From Pantoea sp. GD03673 (GTDB taxonomy: Bacteria; Pseudomonadota; Gammaproteobacteria; Enterobacterales; Enterobacteriaceae): a stretch of DNA of 64,000 bases. The stretch is from NCBI RefSeq assembly GCF_029844725.1, contig NZ_JAOCKJ010000006.1, forward strand, positions 248,001 through 312,000, in the 5' to 3' direction. Within the stretch, counting starts at the first letter, position 1. The number at the start of each line of letters is the position of its first letter. Both the position numbers and the translations under genes were made by a program. The notes beneath the pieces were generated by a model. It was not told the DNA's origin, did not search any database, and worked only from the letters and a program-made list of their open reading frames with translations. Of this stretch, positions 30,209 through 40,626 are shown piece by piece.

Positions 30209-33061
30209 TCACGCCAGGATAGACGCTGGCGTTATCAGCCAGCGTTGCCAGCTGTTCAGAACCGTCTGCCGCTCCGCTGCGTAAGCCTCTGGCTCAACGT
30301 GACCCGGCAGTTCCTGCAGGGCGCGATGGTGCAAGGCGTCGCGCAGCGTCACGTAAGCCTGCGTCAGCGCCTGCGCTTCATCGGCGGGCATTTTATGGTG
30401 CTTCGCCATCAGCTCAAAAATGCGCACATTGTCAGACCAGCGCGTCAGTTCAGGCAGCTCAGCGGCGTAGCGTAAGACAAGATATTGGGCGATGAATTCA
30501 ATATCGGTAATGCCGCCCGCGTCAGCTTTGATATCCCAGCGACCTTTATGTTTGTTGCTGAGGTGAGCACGCATCTTTTCACGCATCTCACGCACGTCGG
30601 TTTGCAGTGCTTCCGCAGCGCGTGGCAGCGACAGAATCGCCTGACGAATCGCGTTGAAACGATCGCCCAGTGCCGCCTCGCCAAACACCACACGCGCCCG
30701 GACCAGCGCCTGATGCTCCCAGGTCCAGGCTTCACTGCGCTGATACTCTTCAAATGCCTCAAAGGTACTGACCAGCATGCCCGCCGCGCCGGATGGACGC
30801 AGCCGCGCATCCACTTCATAGAGAATGCCGGAGGCGGTACGGGTACTGAAGAGGTGCATGATGCGCTGGGCAAGACGCAGGTAAAACTGACGGCCATCGA
30901 TGCTGCGTTCCCCTTCTGTCACGGCGTCTGCCGGACAGTCATGCAGGAAAACCAAATCGAGGTCGGAACTGTAACCCAGCTCCCAGCCACCCAATTTGCC
31001 GTAGCCCAGCACGGCAAAACCGCGTTCATGTTCATTACTCAGGTGAGAAGGACGTCCGTAGCGCTGCACCATCATATTCCACGCCTGACGCACCACAGAA
31101 TCGATGATCGCTTCCGCCAGCCAGGTGAGATGATCGCTGACTTTCATCACCGGCAGCGTGCCAGCAATGTCAGCGGCGGCAATACGCAGATGCTGCGCCT
31201 GCTTAAACTGCCGCACCGCTTCCAGCTGCTGCTCTTCATCCTCAGTGGGAATACGCAGCAGATACTGTCGCAGCTCATCGCGATAGGCGTCGGTAGCGGT
31301 CGGCTGATAGAGCGTAGCGGGATCAAGCAGTTCATCCAGCAACAGCGGATGACGCGCCAGCTGGCTGGCCACCATCGGTGAGGCCGCGCACAGACGAATC
31401 AGGTGACGGAGCGCGCCGTGATATTCGGTCAGCAGCTCCAGATAAGTACTGCGTGTCAGCACACCGAGCAGCAGCGGCGTCAGGCGGCTCAGCGTCACCG
31501 CCGCGTCTTCACGCGGACAGACTTCGCTCAGCAGACGCGGCATCAACTGGTCCAGCGCCTGACGGCCACGCGGGCCAATGGTACGACGGCTGATATCCTG
31601 ACGAAACGCTTCCAGCGTCTGATGCAGCGTAACCCGCTGATCGTCACTCAGTTGCGACACCAGCGACGCCAGTTCGCTATCCTCCAGCTGGTCCTGCCAC
31701 AGCACCTGATACTCCGCCAGCTCACGCTGATCGCCAATCTCAGGCGTATCTTCGCCAATCAGCTCGTCAAAGATGGCGCGTACCGCCGCCATCTGACCAT
31801 CGAGCCGGGTCATCAGCGCTGGCCAGTCCGCACAATCCATGGCCCACGCCAGCCGGGCGCGATGCAGCGCATCCTCTGGCAGCGTCTGGGTCTGCTCGTC
31901 GCCCAGGCTTTGCAGCAGATTCTCCAGCCGCCGCAGGAACAGGTAGGCAACACGTAGCGCATCAACCTGTTCAGCAGGCAGCAGGCTCAGATTTTTGATC
32001 GCCTCCAGCGTCGGCAGCAGCGCACGCAGCTGTAGCGAGCGCTCACGTCCACCTCGGATCAGCTGGAACACCTGCACGATAAACTCGGTTTCACGGATGC
32101 CGCCCGCGCCCAGTTTGATATTGTTTTTCAGCCCGCGTCGCCGCACCTCGCGGCTGATCATTCCTTTCATGTTACGCAGCGACTGAATCACGCTGAAATC
32201 GATATAGCGCCGGTAGACGAATGGCCGCAGCATCTGCTGCAGCTCCAGGCTCCAGCGGTCGTGGTCATCGCCCATGAGGCGTGCCTTCACCATGGCGTAA
32301 CGCTCCCAGTCGCGTCCCTGCTCCTGGTAATAATCTTCAAGTGCGGCAAAGCTCATCACCAGCGGACCGCTGTCGCCAAACGGGCGCAGCCGCATATCCA
32401 CCCGATAAACAAAGCCATCCATCGTGGGTTGATCCAGCACTTTAATCAGCCGCTGGCCCATGCGGGTAAAGAACTGGGCGTTGTCGAGCTCACGCCGCCC
32501 GCCGCGCGTGGTGCCGTTTTCCGGCCACGCAAAAATCAGGTCGATGTCTGAGGAGAAATTGAGTTCGCCGCCACCCAGCTTGCCCATGCCCAGAATCAGC
32601 AGCGGCTGCGCGTCGCCATCCGCATTGCTGGGGGTGCCAAAATCACGACAGCAATCCTGATAAACCCAGTCACGCGCCCGGCTAATCAGTACTTCAGCTA
32701 ACACGCTAAGCTGCTGCAGACTCTGTTCGGTTGTTGCGTGTTGCAGAGCCTGCATCCAGGCAATACGCACCAGCATACGGCGGCGAAACAGCCGCAGTTC
32801 GCGCATCAGGCTCGCTTCACTGTCGATGCTGCTGAGCGCCTCGCTGAGCCACGCAGAATAGTGTTGCCACTCCTCAGGCTGTGGCGGCTGGTCGAGCATC
32901 GCTTGCCACCAGTCGGGATGTTGTTGCAGGTTTTCCAGCACAAAATCGCTGAAAGCCAGCCCGGCGACCTGCTCGGGACTCAGCGAAGCCAGCGGAACCC
33001 CAAGCTGTCGGGCGGCCTCTTCGGCCTGATCGCGTAGCAACGCGGGAAGTGCAGACAACAT
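30209..33061 (-). CDS. glnE: Glutamine synthetase adenylyltransferase/deadenylase GlnE
   Basis: A 950-residue regulator that adenylylates glutamine synthetase when nitrogen is plentiful and removes AMP when it is scarce, directed by PII (GlnB). Two nucleotidyltransferase domains are visible. The first is the deadenylylase part ([19 protein letters not shown], around residue 160); the second, near residue 700, is the adenylylase part ([18 protein letters not shown]). Each is followed by helical bundles. GGAGG precedes the ATG. It follows ygiF by 33 bp, the same order as in E. coli. Confidence 0.96.
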   Translation of the reverse strand: MLSALPALLRDQAEEAARQLGVPLASLSPEQVAGLAFSDFVLENLQQHPDWWQAMLDQPPQPEEWQHYSAWLSEALSSIDSEASLMRELRLFRRRMLVRIAWMQALQHATTEQSLQQLSVLAEVLISRARDWVYQDCCRDFGTPSNADGDAQPLLILGMGKLGGGELNFSSDIDLIFAWPENGTTRGGRRELDNAQFFTRMGQRLIKVLDQPTMDGFVYRVDMRLRPFGDSGPLVMSFAALEDYYQEQGRDWERYAMVKARLMGDDHDRWSLELQQMLRPFVYRRYIDFSVIQSLRNMKGMISREVRRRGLKNNIKLGAGGIRETEFIVQVFQLIRGGRERSLQLRALLPTLEAIKNLSLLPAEQVDALRVAYLFLRRLENLLQSLGDEQTQTLPEDALHRARLAWAMDCADWPALMTRLDGQMAAVRAIFDELIGEDTPEIGDQRELAEYQVLWQDQLEDSELASLVSQLSDDQRVTLHQTLEAFRQDISRRTIGPRGRQALDQLMPRLLSEVCPREDAAVTLSRLTPLLLGVLTRSTYLELLTEYHGALRHLIRLCAASPMVASQLARHPLLLDELLDPATLYQPTATDAYRDELRQYLLRIPTEDEEQQLEAVRQFKQAQHLRIAAADIAGTLPVMKVSDHLTWLAEAIIDSVVRQAWNMMVQRYGRPSHLSNEHERGFAVLGYGKLGGWELGYSSDLDLVFLHDCPADAVTEGERSIDGRQFYLRLAQRIMHLFSTRTASGILYEVDARLRPSGAAGMLVSTFEAFEEYQRSEAWTWEHQALVRARVVFGEAALGDRFNAIRQAILSLPRAAEALQTDVREMREKMRAHLSNKHKGRWDIKADAGGITDIEFIAQYLVLRYAAELPELTRWSDNVRIFELMAKHHKMPADEAQALTQAYVTLRDALHHRALQELPGHVEPEAYAAERQTVLNSWQRWLITPASILA

Positions 33062-33094
33062 AACTCCCTCCTTGATGACGGTACGTATTGCCCG

Positions 33095-34405
33095 TTAGCG
33101 GCCAGCGCCGCTGGTGAGCCAGAACGGCTGCTGTTTCATCGCCTGCGACGCCAGCCAGGCTAAGCCAGATTCCTGCTTTTCATGAATGGCTGACAGCAGC
33201 TGCTGCCAGGGCTCCAGCCAGCTGGCGACCGTTTCAGGCGCATAGGATCCCGCCAGCAGATGAACCGTGAGCAGCTGACGCGCCAGACGGGTGGCTTTGT
33301 CCTGATACTCATTGGGCTGTTTGATGGTGATGAATGTTTCCCTCAGGTCAGCATTGACGCGGCTCAGCATGATGTCGCTGAAGCGCTTAAATGACCCCTG
33401 CAGCTTGGCTTCCCCTTTGGCATCAATCCACTGACGCCACTGCGATTCAGCCAGCCAGTGGGTCAGCGCCAGCTGCGTTTCAACCGAGAGGGAAGATAAG
33501 CAGAATGTTGCCGCCTCCTGCTCTTCATTCACCAGTGTCTCTTCCAGCGTGGTCAGTTGCTGACGCAAAGCACTGCTGGCTTTACGCGGGACCAGCGCAC
33601 CAAACAGGCTGAACGCCTGACGCAGCAGATCCAGCGCTTCACGCACCGCATCCTGTGCCGCCGCATTGCCGCGCAGCCACACTTCCTCATGATATTGCCA
33701 GTGACGGAGACCAGCCGACATCGCCGCGACCATGCCCTGCTCTACTGTGGCTTTGCCGCCGGCTTTCAGTAGCGGGAAAGCCTCAGTCTGGCGTGGCGGA
33801 TTACCCTGTGCCAGCTGATAGCCGCGGGCGGCTTTGCTCAGGCTGCCCATGCGCAGGCCGCCCAGCGCCGCCAGCTGCTGTGCAAAAGCCAGCAGATCCT
33901 GGCGTTCGCCGCGTTTCAGCTCCAGTTCGATCTCGCAAAGCGGTTCGCTGAGCTCACCTGCCGTAACCTCACCCTGATCAAACGCCACTTCAATTTCACT
34001 GTTGCCAGTGGTGACGAGCCAGATTTCGCGCTGGAAATGGGTGGTGAATAACGGCTGTAAGCGCGTTTGCAGCGCCGCGACATCCGTGCCCTGCGGCCAG
34101 ATTTCTGCTGGCAGGCGGGCAATATCCAGCACCGGCTCGCTGAGTTCAACGTTGTATTCCGGGCGCTGATGCAGCCCGCCGAGCGTCTGGCCCGCTGCTT
34201 TCAGCGTCATTTCATAACGCTGGTCAACGCCGCGGATACGCAATCCCATATCCCAGCGTCGCAGTTGATTGTCGTCGGTTTCAAAGTAGATGTTGGTCAG
34301 CTCGCGAGCAGCCTGATGCTGATGCGGCAGAGTGGAGAGCAGTTCAGCCAGTTTCCCGGCCGCCTGTGGAGTTGCAATGAACTTTAGTTCGATTTCGATG
34401 GTCAT
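33095..34405 (-). CDS. ygiF: Inorganic triphosphatase YgiF (CYTH-CHAD)
   Basis: A 436-residue protein. The N-terminal CYTH domain begins with the signature EIELKF (residues 3-8) and carries the charged strands that line the triphosphate tunnel (residues about 1-200). A C-terminal CHAD helical domain with scattered His, Arg and Lys likely binds polyphosphate. The E. coli protein hydrolyses inorganic triphosphate. It heads the ygiF-glnE-hldE cluster and is divergent from ygiM. Confidence 0.93.
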   Translation of the reverse strand: MTIEIELKFIATPQAAGKLAELLSTLPHQHQAARELTNIYFETDDNQLRRWDMGLRIRGVDQRYEMTLKAAGQTLGGLHQRPEYNVELSEPVLDIARLPAEIWPQGTDVAALQTRLQPLFTTHFQREIWLVTTGNSEIEVAFDQGEVTAGELSEPLCEIELELKRGERQDLLAFAQQLAALGGLRMGSLSKAARGYQLAQGNPPRQTEAFPLLKAGGKATVEQGMVAAMSAGLRHWQYHEEVWLRGNAAAQDAVREALDLLRQAFSLFGALVPRKASSALRQQLTTLEETLVNEEQEAATFCLSSLSVETQLALTHWLAESQWRQWIDAKGEAKLQGSFKRFSDIMLSRVNADLRETFITIKQPNEYQDKATRLARQLLTVHLLAGSYAPETVASWLEPWQQLLSAIHEKQESGLAWLASQAMKQQPFWLTSGAGR

Positions 34406-34676
34406 AATTTTTTATTCACTACGCCGCTGGCACTTTAGAGGGTGTTTCCTGCATATTTCAGGCGATTATCAGCAGGTTATTCAAGCTGTCGCCTTGAGGG
34501 CAAGGGGTTATCAGGCGAAGATTAATGCACAGAAGCCGCGCTGTCTCTGCTTTCTTTGTTCTTTCGCAGACCTTTTCGCACTCTCATGAGACCAGGATAG
34601 TTCTCATTCAGATTTATGTGAGCCCTCTCCAGACTGTGCCGGTAAATTTTAGTCAGACTAAGCCAAACGAAAACGA

Positions 34677-35297
34677 ATGAAAAAAATCACACTCGCTGGA
34701 CTCACTTTGCTGGCCCTCAGCACCCTTGCACCTGCCCATGCCGACGAAAAACGCTATGTTTCTGATGAACTCTCGACCTGGGTACGCAGCGGGCCGGGCG
34801 ACCAGTTCCGCCTGCTCGGTAAGCTGAATGCCGGGGAAGAGGTACAGCTGTTACAGACCAACAACGACACCCATTATGGTCAGATCCGTGATTCGGAAGG
34901 CCGTACCACCTGGATCCCCCTGTCGCAGCTCAGCGCCAACCCGAGCCTGCGCACCCGTGTGCCTCAGCTTGAGCAACAGGTTAAAGACCTGACCGCCAAA
35001 CTGGATAACATCGACAACAGCTGGAATCAGCGTACCGCTGAGATGCAGAACAAAGTCGCCAGCAGCGACGGCGTGATCAACGGGCTGAAAGGTGAGAATC
35101 AGAAGCTGAAAAATGAGCTGATCGTCGCGCAGAAGAAAGTCAGCGCCGCTAACGTTCAGCTGGATGACAAGCAGCGCACCATCATCATGCAGTGGTTTAT
35201 GTATGGCGGTGGCGTGCTGGGCGTTGGCCTGCTGCTGGGTCTGTTACTGCCGCACATGCTGCCTCGCCGTAAGAAAAGCGATCGCTGGATGAACTGA
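34677..35297 (+). CDS. ygiM: SH3 domain membrane protein YgiM
   Basis: A 206-residue protein with a cleavable signal peptide (residues 1-22, AHA-D), a periplasmic bacterial SH3 domain (residues 25-90: YVSDELSTWVRSGPGDQFRLL), and a coiled coil (about 100-165). A C-terminal transmembrane helix (about 172-194) ends in the basic tail PRRKKSDRWMN. E. coli YgiM (TapA family of SH3 proteins) is of unclear function. It is separated from cca by a terminator. Confidence 0.92.
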   Translation: MKKITLAGLTLLALSTLAPAHADEKRYVSDELSTWVRSGPGDQFRLLGKLNAGEEVQLLQTNNDTHYGQIRDSEGRTTWIPLSQLSANPSLRTRVPQLEQQVKDLTAKLDNIDNSWNQRTAEMQNKVASSDGVINGLKGENQKLKNELIVAQKKVSAANVQLDDKQRTIIMQWFMYGGGVLGVGLLLGLLLPHMLPRRKKSDRWMN

Positions 35298-35316
35298 CAA
35301 CATGCTGTCGGGTTTG

Positions 35317-35342
35317 AGGGGGATCGCGGGATCCCCCTTTTG
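35317..35342 (+). terminator. Rho-independent terminator of ygiM
   Basis: GGGGGATC / GATCCCCC stem with a short loop followed by TTTT, 20 bp after the ygiM stop. Confidence 0.85.
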
Positions 35343-35453
35343 GCATGTCTGCAATCCGGGGAATCTGTGCAACAATAAAATGAGATGCACCGCTGATTTC
35401 AGGCGCGGGAGGCGCACGGCGTGCAGGTCATTTCTTTTTCTCTGGAGTTTTGC

Positions 35454-36686
35454 GTGAAGATGTTTCTTGTTGGCGGTGCGGTGCGTGATGCGCTGCTGAA
35501 TCTGCCGGTTACAGACAAAGATTGGGTGGTTACAGGTTCCACGCCCGAAGCCATGCTTGAGCAGGGCTATCAACAGGTCGGTCGCGATTTTCCCGTTTTC
35601 CTGCATCCCGTCAGTCGCGAAGAGTATGCGCTGGCACGGACCGAGCGGAAAAACGGGAAAGGCTACACCGGATTTGTCACCTGGTCTGCGCCCGACGTGA
35701 CGCTGGAGCAGGACTTAGAGCGCCGCGATCTCACCATTAATGCTATCGCGCAGGATGAAAACGGCGAACTGGTCGACCCTTACAACGGCCAGCGTGATAT
35801 TGCCCGTCGCCTGCTGCGTCACGTCTCGGAAGCCTTTAGCGAAGACCCGCTGCGCGTATTGCGCGTCGCCCGCTTTGCTGCACGTTTTGCCCATCTTAAC
35901 TTTCGTATTGCTCCCGAAACCCAGCAGCTGATGCAGCAGATGGCTGAAAGCGGTGAGCTGTCGAATCTTACTGCCGAGCGGGTGTGGAAAGAGACGGAAA
36001 AAGCGCTGAGTACCCGTAATCCGCAGGTCTATTTTCAGGTCCTGCGCGACTGCGGTGCGTTAAACGTTCTGTTCCCTGAGCTGGATAATCTGTTTGGTAT
36101 TCCTGCGCCGATAAAATGGCACCCTGAGATCGACACCGGTGTGCATACGCTGATGACGCTGGCGATGGCCGCCGCGCTCTCCGATGAGATTGATGTGCGA
36201 TTCGCCACCCTTTTCCATGACGTCGGCAAGGCGCTGACGCCCCCTGCGCTGTGGCCCAGTCACCATGGTCATGGTCTGGCGGGCGTTCCACTGGTCGAGG
36301 CGCTGTGCCAGCGCCTGCGGGTGCCCAACGCAATTCGCGATCTGGCGCTGATTGTGACCGAATTTCACGACGTGGTGCACACTATTGAACGGCAGTCTGC
36401 AGCGTCACTGGTCACTCTGTTTGATCGGATCGATGCCTGGCGTAAGCCGCAGCGCGTTGAGCAGATGGCGCTGACCAGTGAAGCAGATGCGCGCGGGCGT
36501 GCCGGACTGGAGAGCATGCCTTATCCGCAGGGCGACTATCTGCGTCGTGCCTTTGCACTGGCGCAGGCGGTGCCGACCAAAGCGGTCATCGACGCGGGAT
36601 TCAAAGGCGTGGACGTGCGGGAAGAAATGACGCGACGACGAATTGCCGCCGTCGCGCAGGGTCTGGCGATCGGGCAGCCTGACTAG
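35454..36686 (+). CDS. cca: CCA tRNA nucleotidyltransferase, multifunctional Cca
   Basis: A 410-residue enzyme that adds or repairs the 3' CCA of tRNA. The nucleotidyltransferase head has [12 protein letters not shown] (residues 4-15) and [11 protein letters not shown]. The C-terminal HD domain has the metal-binding [12 protein letters not shown], giving 2'3'-cyclic phosphodiesterase and phosphatase activity as in E. coli. The start is taken as the GTG at 35454 because TGGAG lies 7 bp upstream and the product MKMFLVGG then matches the family; an ATG exists two codons on. Confidence 0.94.
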   Translation: MKMFLVGGAVRDALLNLPVTDKDWVVTGSTPEAMLEQGYQQVGRDFPVFLHPVSREEYALARTERKNGKGYTGFVTWSAPDVTLEQDLERRDLTINAIAQDENGELVDPYNGQRDIARRLLRHVSEAFSEDPLRVLRVARFAARFAHLNFRIAPETQQLMQQMAESGELSNLTAERVWKETEKALSTRNPQVYFQVLRDCGALNVLFPELDNLFGIPAPIKWHPEIDTGVHTLMTLAMAAALSDEIDVRFATLFHDVGKALTPPALWPSHHGHGLAGVPLVEALCQRLRVPNAIRDLALIVTEFHDVVHTIERQSAASLVTLFDRIDAWRKPQRVEQMALTSEADARGRAGLESMPYPQGDYLRRAFALAQAVPTKAVIDAGFKGVDVREEMTRRRIAAVAQGLAIGQPD

Positions 36687-36701
36687 CAGGCTGCCACGGG
36701 T

Positions 36702-37520
36702 TTACATGAAGACCATGTAAACCGCTGCCGCCACGATAAAGCGATAAATGGCGAACGAAACAAAAGAGATGCGTTTAATCAGCTCCAGGAAGGCTTTAAT
36801 CGCAATCAGCGCCACGATAAACGCCGTGACAAAGCCCACTGCGAACATCGGGAAGTCTGCCATCGTCAGGAAGCCGATGCTTTTGTACATGTCCAGTACG
36901 GTCGCCCCCATCATCATTGGCACCGCCAGAATGAAGGAGAACTCCGACGCGGCATAGCGGCTCACGCCCATCAGCATCCCGCCCGAGATGGTTGCACCGG
37001 AACGTGAGAAGCCCGGCCACAGCGCTAAGCACTGGAAACAGCCGATCATGAACGCCTGACGATAGGTAATATCATCGACGCCTACCGCTTTTGGCTGTTT
37101 TGGCTTGAGATACTCAGCAGCCAGCAGCAGCACACCGCCCACGACCAGCGCGTACATCACGTTGATCGGATTAAACAGCGTTTTGATCTGATCGTGCAGC
37201 ACCAGACCCACAACTACCGCCGGAACCATGCCCAGCAGGATATGGATCAGTGAGAGACGTCCGGTGCCAACACCTTCATGTTTCACTTCGCCAAAGTGGA
37301 TGCCGATCAGGCCAAACAGACGGCGCCAGAACATCACTACCACAGCCAGAATCGATCCTAACTGGATCACAACTTCAAAGGTCTCGGCTTTTTCACCCTC
37401 AAAGCCCAGCAGGTGACCCACTATAATCATGTGCCCTGTGGAAGAGACCGGTAAAAATTCGGTCAGCCCTTCCACAACGCCCAGGATTGCAGCTACCCAA
37501 AGCTGATGAATATCTGCCAT
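36702..37520 (-). CDS. uppP: Undecaprenyl-diphosphatase UppP (BacA)
   Basis: A 272-residue integral membrane enzyme that dephosphorylates undecaprenyl pyrophosphate, recycling the lipid carrier of peptidoglycan. Overproduction gives bacitracin resistance. Signature motifs are [19 protein letters not shown] (residues 13-31, catalytic Glu/His), and [10 protein letters not shown]. It has about eight transmembrane helices. ATG 37520 has AGGGAA upstream. It is convergent with cca. Confidence 0.96.
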   Translation of the reverse strand: MADIHQLWVAAILGVVEGLTEFLPVSSTGHMIIVGHLLGFEGEKAETFEVVIQLGSILAVVVMFWRRLFGLIGIHFGEVKHEGVGTGRLSLIHILLGMVPAVVVGLVLHDQIKTLFNPINVMYALVVGGVLLLAAEYLKPKQPKAVGVDDITYRQAFMIGCFQCLALWPGFSRSGATISGGMLMGVSRYAASEFSFILAVPMMMGATVLDMYKSIGFLTMADFPMFAVGFVTAFIVALIAIKAFLELIKRISFVSFAIYRFIVAAAVYMVFM

Positions 37521-37552
37521 CAAATGTTCCCTCTATCCGTTTCAAAACCATT

Positions 37553-37580
37553 AAAAAGGCGGTAGCGCGTCGCTATCGCC
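37553..37580 (-). terminator. Rho-independent terminator downstream of folB
   Basis: On the minus strand GGCGATAGCG / CGCTACCGCC (one G-U pair) forms a 10-bp stem followed by TTTTT. It lies about 130 bp after folB and 33 bp before uppP, separating the two. Confidence 0.8.
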
Positions 37581-37711
37581 TGAAATCATGCCGCTGTTAG
37601 CCTGAATTAAACCTTAAGGTCCGTCCCGTTTCGCCTGCTGTAACGAAACGGTCCATGCTATGACAGACAGTAATTTGGTTTGGTTTCATTGTGATGGCAA
37701 TCACATCGTAT

Positions 37712-38071
37712 TTATTTAGGAATAGTCCCGCGCTCAATTCGCACGCCAACCTGCGCCGCCTGGGCTACAGCGCCCGGTTTGCTTACCTTAATGCGCACGC
37801 CAGGCGAATTGAAACGGTTCATCAACAGATCCGCGATTTCTTCAGCAACGCGCTCAACCAGGGCAAAGCGACCGCCGTTCAGATGCGTCAGGATCGCCGA
37901 GGAGACATCGGCATAGCTGAGGCAGTCTTTCACATCGTCGCTGCTGGCCGCCAGACGGTTATCCCAGGCCATTTCGACATCGAGCACCAGCTTCTGCTGT
38001 ATACCCTGTTCCCAGTCGTAAACGCCAATGGTGGTGAACACCGTGAGTTGTTCTATAAATACGATATCCAT
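37712..38071 (-). CDS. folB: Dihydroneopterin aldolase FolB
   Basis: A 119-residue enzyme of folate synthesis that converts 7,8-dihydroneopterin to 6-hydroxymethyl-dihydropterin and glycolaldehyde. It has the family features IGVYDWEQGIQQKLVLDVEM (residues 16-35; active Glu), DVSSAIL and the lysine in RIKVSKPGAV. It is divergent from plsY with 108 bp between, the conserved enterobacterial arrangement. Confidence 0.95.
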   Translation of the reverse strand: MDIVFIEQLTVFTTIGVYDWEQGIQQKLVLDVEMAWDNRLAASSDDVKDCLSYADVSSAILTHLNGGRFALVERVAEEIADLLMNRFNSPGVRIKVSKPGAVAQAAQVGVRIERGTIPK

Positions 38072-38179
38072 GATGAGGGTCTCTGTTTTTGGCTAAGCCG
38101 GATACCACTTCCGGCGGATTATGCGTATTATCCACGGTTGATGAGATCAAAACGACCCTAAAGGGAACGGTACGGTGTT

Positions 38180-38785
38180 ATGAGTGCTTTCGCGCTTGGT
38201 ATGATTATTTTCGCGTATCTTTGCGGTTCGATTTCCAGTGCGATTCTGGTTTGCAAACTCGCTGGCCTGCCCGATCCCCGCACGCACGGTTCCGGCAATC
38301 CGGGTGCTACCAACGTATTGCGTCTGGGTGGTAAAGCCGCAGCCGCCAGCGTCCTGGTGTTTGATGTGCTGAAAGGGATGGTGCCGGTCTGGCTGGCTTA
38401 CCTGATGCACGTGACGCCGCTCTACCTCGGCCTGACCGCCATTGCCGCCTGCCTCGGTCATATCTATCCGGTGTTCTTTCACTTTCGCGGTGGCAAAGGC
38501 GTCGCCACGGCGTTTGGCGCGATAGCGCCGATTGGCTGGGACTTAACCGGGCTGGTCACCGGCACCTGGCTGTTAACGGTATTACTCAGTGGCTACTCAT
38601 CGCTGGGTGCCATTGTCAGTGCTCTGATTGCGCCATTCTATGTCTGGTGGTTCAAACCGCAGTTCACCTTCCCGGTTTCCATGCTCTCCTGCCTGATTCT
38701 GCTGCGTCATCACGATAATATTCAGCGGCTGTGGCGGGGTCAGGAAGGCAAAATCTGGAAGCGCAAAAAGAAATCTCAGCCATAA
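38180..38785 (+). CDS. plsY: Glycerol-3-phosphate acyltransferase PlsY
   Basis: A 201-residue membrane enzyme that acylates glycerol 3-phosphate using acyl-phosphate. The three active loops are visible: [11 protein letters not shown] (motif 1, residues 37-47), [14 protein letters not shown] (motif 2) and SLGAIV (motif 3). The basic tail [11 protein letters not shown] is cytoplasmic. It catalyses the step before PlsC, which is also in this window. Confidence 0.95.
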   Translation: MSAFALGMIIFAYLCGSISSAILVCKLAGLPDPRTHGSGNPGATNVLRLGGKAAAASVLVFDVLKGMVPVWLAYLMHVTPLYLGLTAIAACLGHIYPVFFHFRGGKGVATAFGAIAPIGWDLTGLVTGTWLLTVLLSGYSSLGAIVSALIAPFYVWWFKPQFTFPVSMLSCLILLRHHDNIQRLWRGQEGKIWKRKKKSQP

Positions 38786-38837
38786 AAAAGCGGGAAAGTG
38801 GTTGTCCAAAAACGGTGGCTGTGCGACCGGGACTGCA

Positions 38838-38900
38838 CAGGAAGCAGGGGCAGATCGGAAAGACGCAAAAGCCGTCATCCCTGACCGCCCGGCCCGCACC
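38838..38900 (+). repeat. Dispersed intergenic repeat, copy 2
   Basis: This copy of the 63-bp repeat also found at 25951-26013 lies in the 216-bp gap between plsY and tsaD. In E. coli the ttd genes occupy this gap; here it holds only this repeat and no gene. Confidence 0.65.
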
Positions 38901-39001
38901 ATCCGTAGCGCGTCCCTCTTCTGTCTCTGTTGTCTCTGTTCCATGTGCGTGGCGCGTATCCGCTGCGGCCAGATTCCTGGTTCAGGCTTTCCAGTTTCAC
39001 A

Positions 39002-40015
39002 TCAGATGGCGGGCAGTTCTGCCAGCGGCCAGCGCGGTCGCACGCTGACGCTCAATTCGCCCCGCGTGCCGCCTTTTAACCGCACCATGCCCGCATACGC
39101 GATCATCGCACCGTTGTCGGTACAGAACTCCGGGCGGGCGTAGAATACTTCACCGCCGCGCTTTTGCATCATGACCGCCATCTGCTCGCGCAGTGTGCGG
39201 TTAGCACTGACGCCACCGGCAATCACCAGACGCTTAAAGCCGGTCTGATCCAGCGCACGCTTACATTTGATCGACAGCGTATCCACCACCGCATCTTCAA
39301 ATGCGCGGGCAATGTCAGCACGGGTCTGATCGTCATCCGGATTGGCGCGAATGGTGTTCGCGGCAAAGGTTTTCAGACCGGAGAAGCTGAAGTCCAGGCC
39401 AGGACGATCGGTCATCGGGCGCGGAAAGGTAAAGCGTCCCGCTGTGCCCTGCTGCGCCATTTTCGACAGCATGGGCCCGCCCGGATAATCCAGACCGAGC
39501 AGTTTCGCCGTCTTATCAAAGGCTTCACCTGCGGCATCATCAATCGATTCACCCAGCAGCGTGTATTCACCGATGCCGGTGACGCTAATCAGCTGGGTAT
39601 GCCCACCCGATACCAGAAGTGCAACAAACGGAAATTCCGGTGGATTCTCTTCCAGCATCGGTGCCAGCAGGTGGCCTTCCATATGATGAACCGGCACGGC
39701 AGGCACTTTCCACGCAAACGCCAGCGCACGGCCAATGGTGGCGCCGACCAGCAGCGCACCGACCAGTCCGGGACCGGCAGTATAAGCCACCGCATCAATC
39801 TGCTGCGGTGCCAGACCCGCCTCTTTCAGCGCCGCCTGAATCAGCGGCACGGTTTTACGCACGTGATCACGTGAGGCCAGTTCCGGTACCACACCGCCAT
39901 AATCGGCGTGCAGTTTTACCTGGCTGTAGAGTTGGTTAGCCAGTAATCCGGCCTCGTCATCATAGATTGCGATGCCGGTTTCATCGCAGGACGTTTCAAT
40001 ACCCAGAATTCGCAT
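39002..40015 (-). CDS. tsaD: tRNA threonylcarbamoyladenosine transferase TsaD
   Basis: A 337-residue Kae1/Qri7 family ASKHA-fold protein, the catalytic subunit (with TsaB and TsaE) of t6A37 formation in ANN-decoding tRNAs. The metal-binding HxxxH is at about residues 111-115 ([11 protein letters not shown]); nucleotide motifs are [15 protein letters not shown] and [10 protein letters not shown]. It is divergent from rpsU, the standard arrangement in gamma-proteobacteria. Confidence 0.96.
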   Translation of the reverse strand: MRILGIETSCDETGIAIYDDEAGLLANQLYSQVKLHADYGGVVPELASRDHVRKTVPLIQAALKEAGLAPQQIDAVAYTAGPGLVGALLVGATIGRALAFAWKVPAVPVHHMEGHLLAPMLEENPPEFPFVALLVSGGHTQLISVTGIGEYTLLGESIDDAAGEAFDKTAKLLGLDYPGGPMLSKMAQQGTAGRFTFPRPMTDRPGLDFSFSGLKTFAANTIRANPDDDQTRADIARAFEDAVVDTLSIKCKRALDQTGFKRLVIAGGVSANRTLREQMAVMMQKRGGEVFYARPEFCTDNGAMIAYAGMVRLKGGTRGELSVSVRPRWPLAELPAI

Positions 40016-40094
40016 TGCATCACCTCATTCTTGCGGCGCGCAGTTTATCACAGCAATTGTCTGTGCAGCGCGGGCATCCCGCGTAAAAAGTCAT

Positions 40095-40123
40095 TTTCTG
40101 TCGGCTAAAGAGTGCGCTATACT
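40095..40123 (+). promoter_or_regulatory. Probable main promoter of rpsU-dnaG-rpoD
   Basis: A good -10 hexamer TATACT (40118-40123) is followed by a G+C-rich discriminator CCCGCCCC, as in stringently controlled ribosomal promoters. A weak -35 (TTTCTG) is 17 bp upstream. It lies 170 bp before rpsU in a 277-bp gap; the rest of the gap is leader with no gene. Confidence 0.6.
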
Positions 40124-40208
40124 CCCGCCCCTGGAAAAACCGGCAGCCGCACAGGCAAACGCTCCTGTTGGTTTCAAATTATCCATGGTGCTTTACAAAC
40201 CAACCTGA

Positions 40209-40508
<300 letters not shown>

Positions 40509-40563
40509 GTCGTTCCGGAGGTCCGCCTCCACCGCGTGATTCACGCAGACAGAGTCAAGTAAA

Positions 40564-40594
40564 AGGCCGTGCTTTCCGAAAGGAAGCGCGGCTT
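40564..40594 (+). terminator. Partial terminator between rpsU and dnaG
   Basis: AGGCCGTGCTTTCC pairs with GGAAGCGCGGCTT across a GAAA tetraloop, with a poor T tract after it. It corresponds to the leaky terminator of the E. coli operon, which keeps DnaG low relative to S21. Confidence 0.75.
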
Positions 40595-40626
40595 GTTGCC
40601 GTTTATGAGCTGAAAATCTGGGGCGT

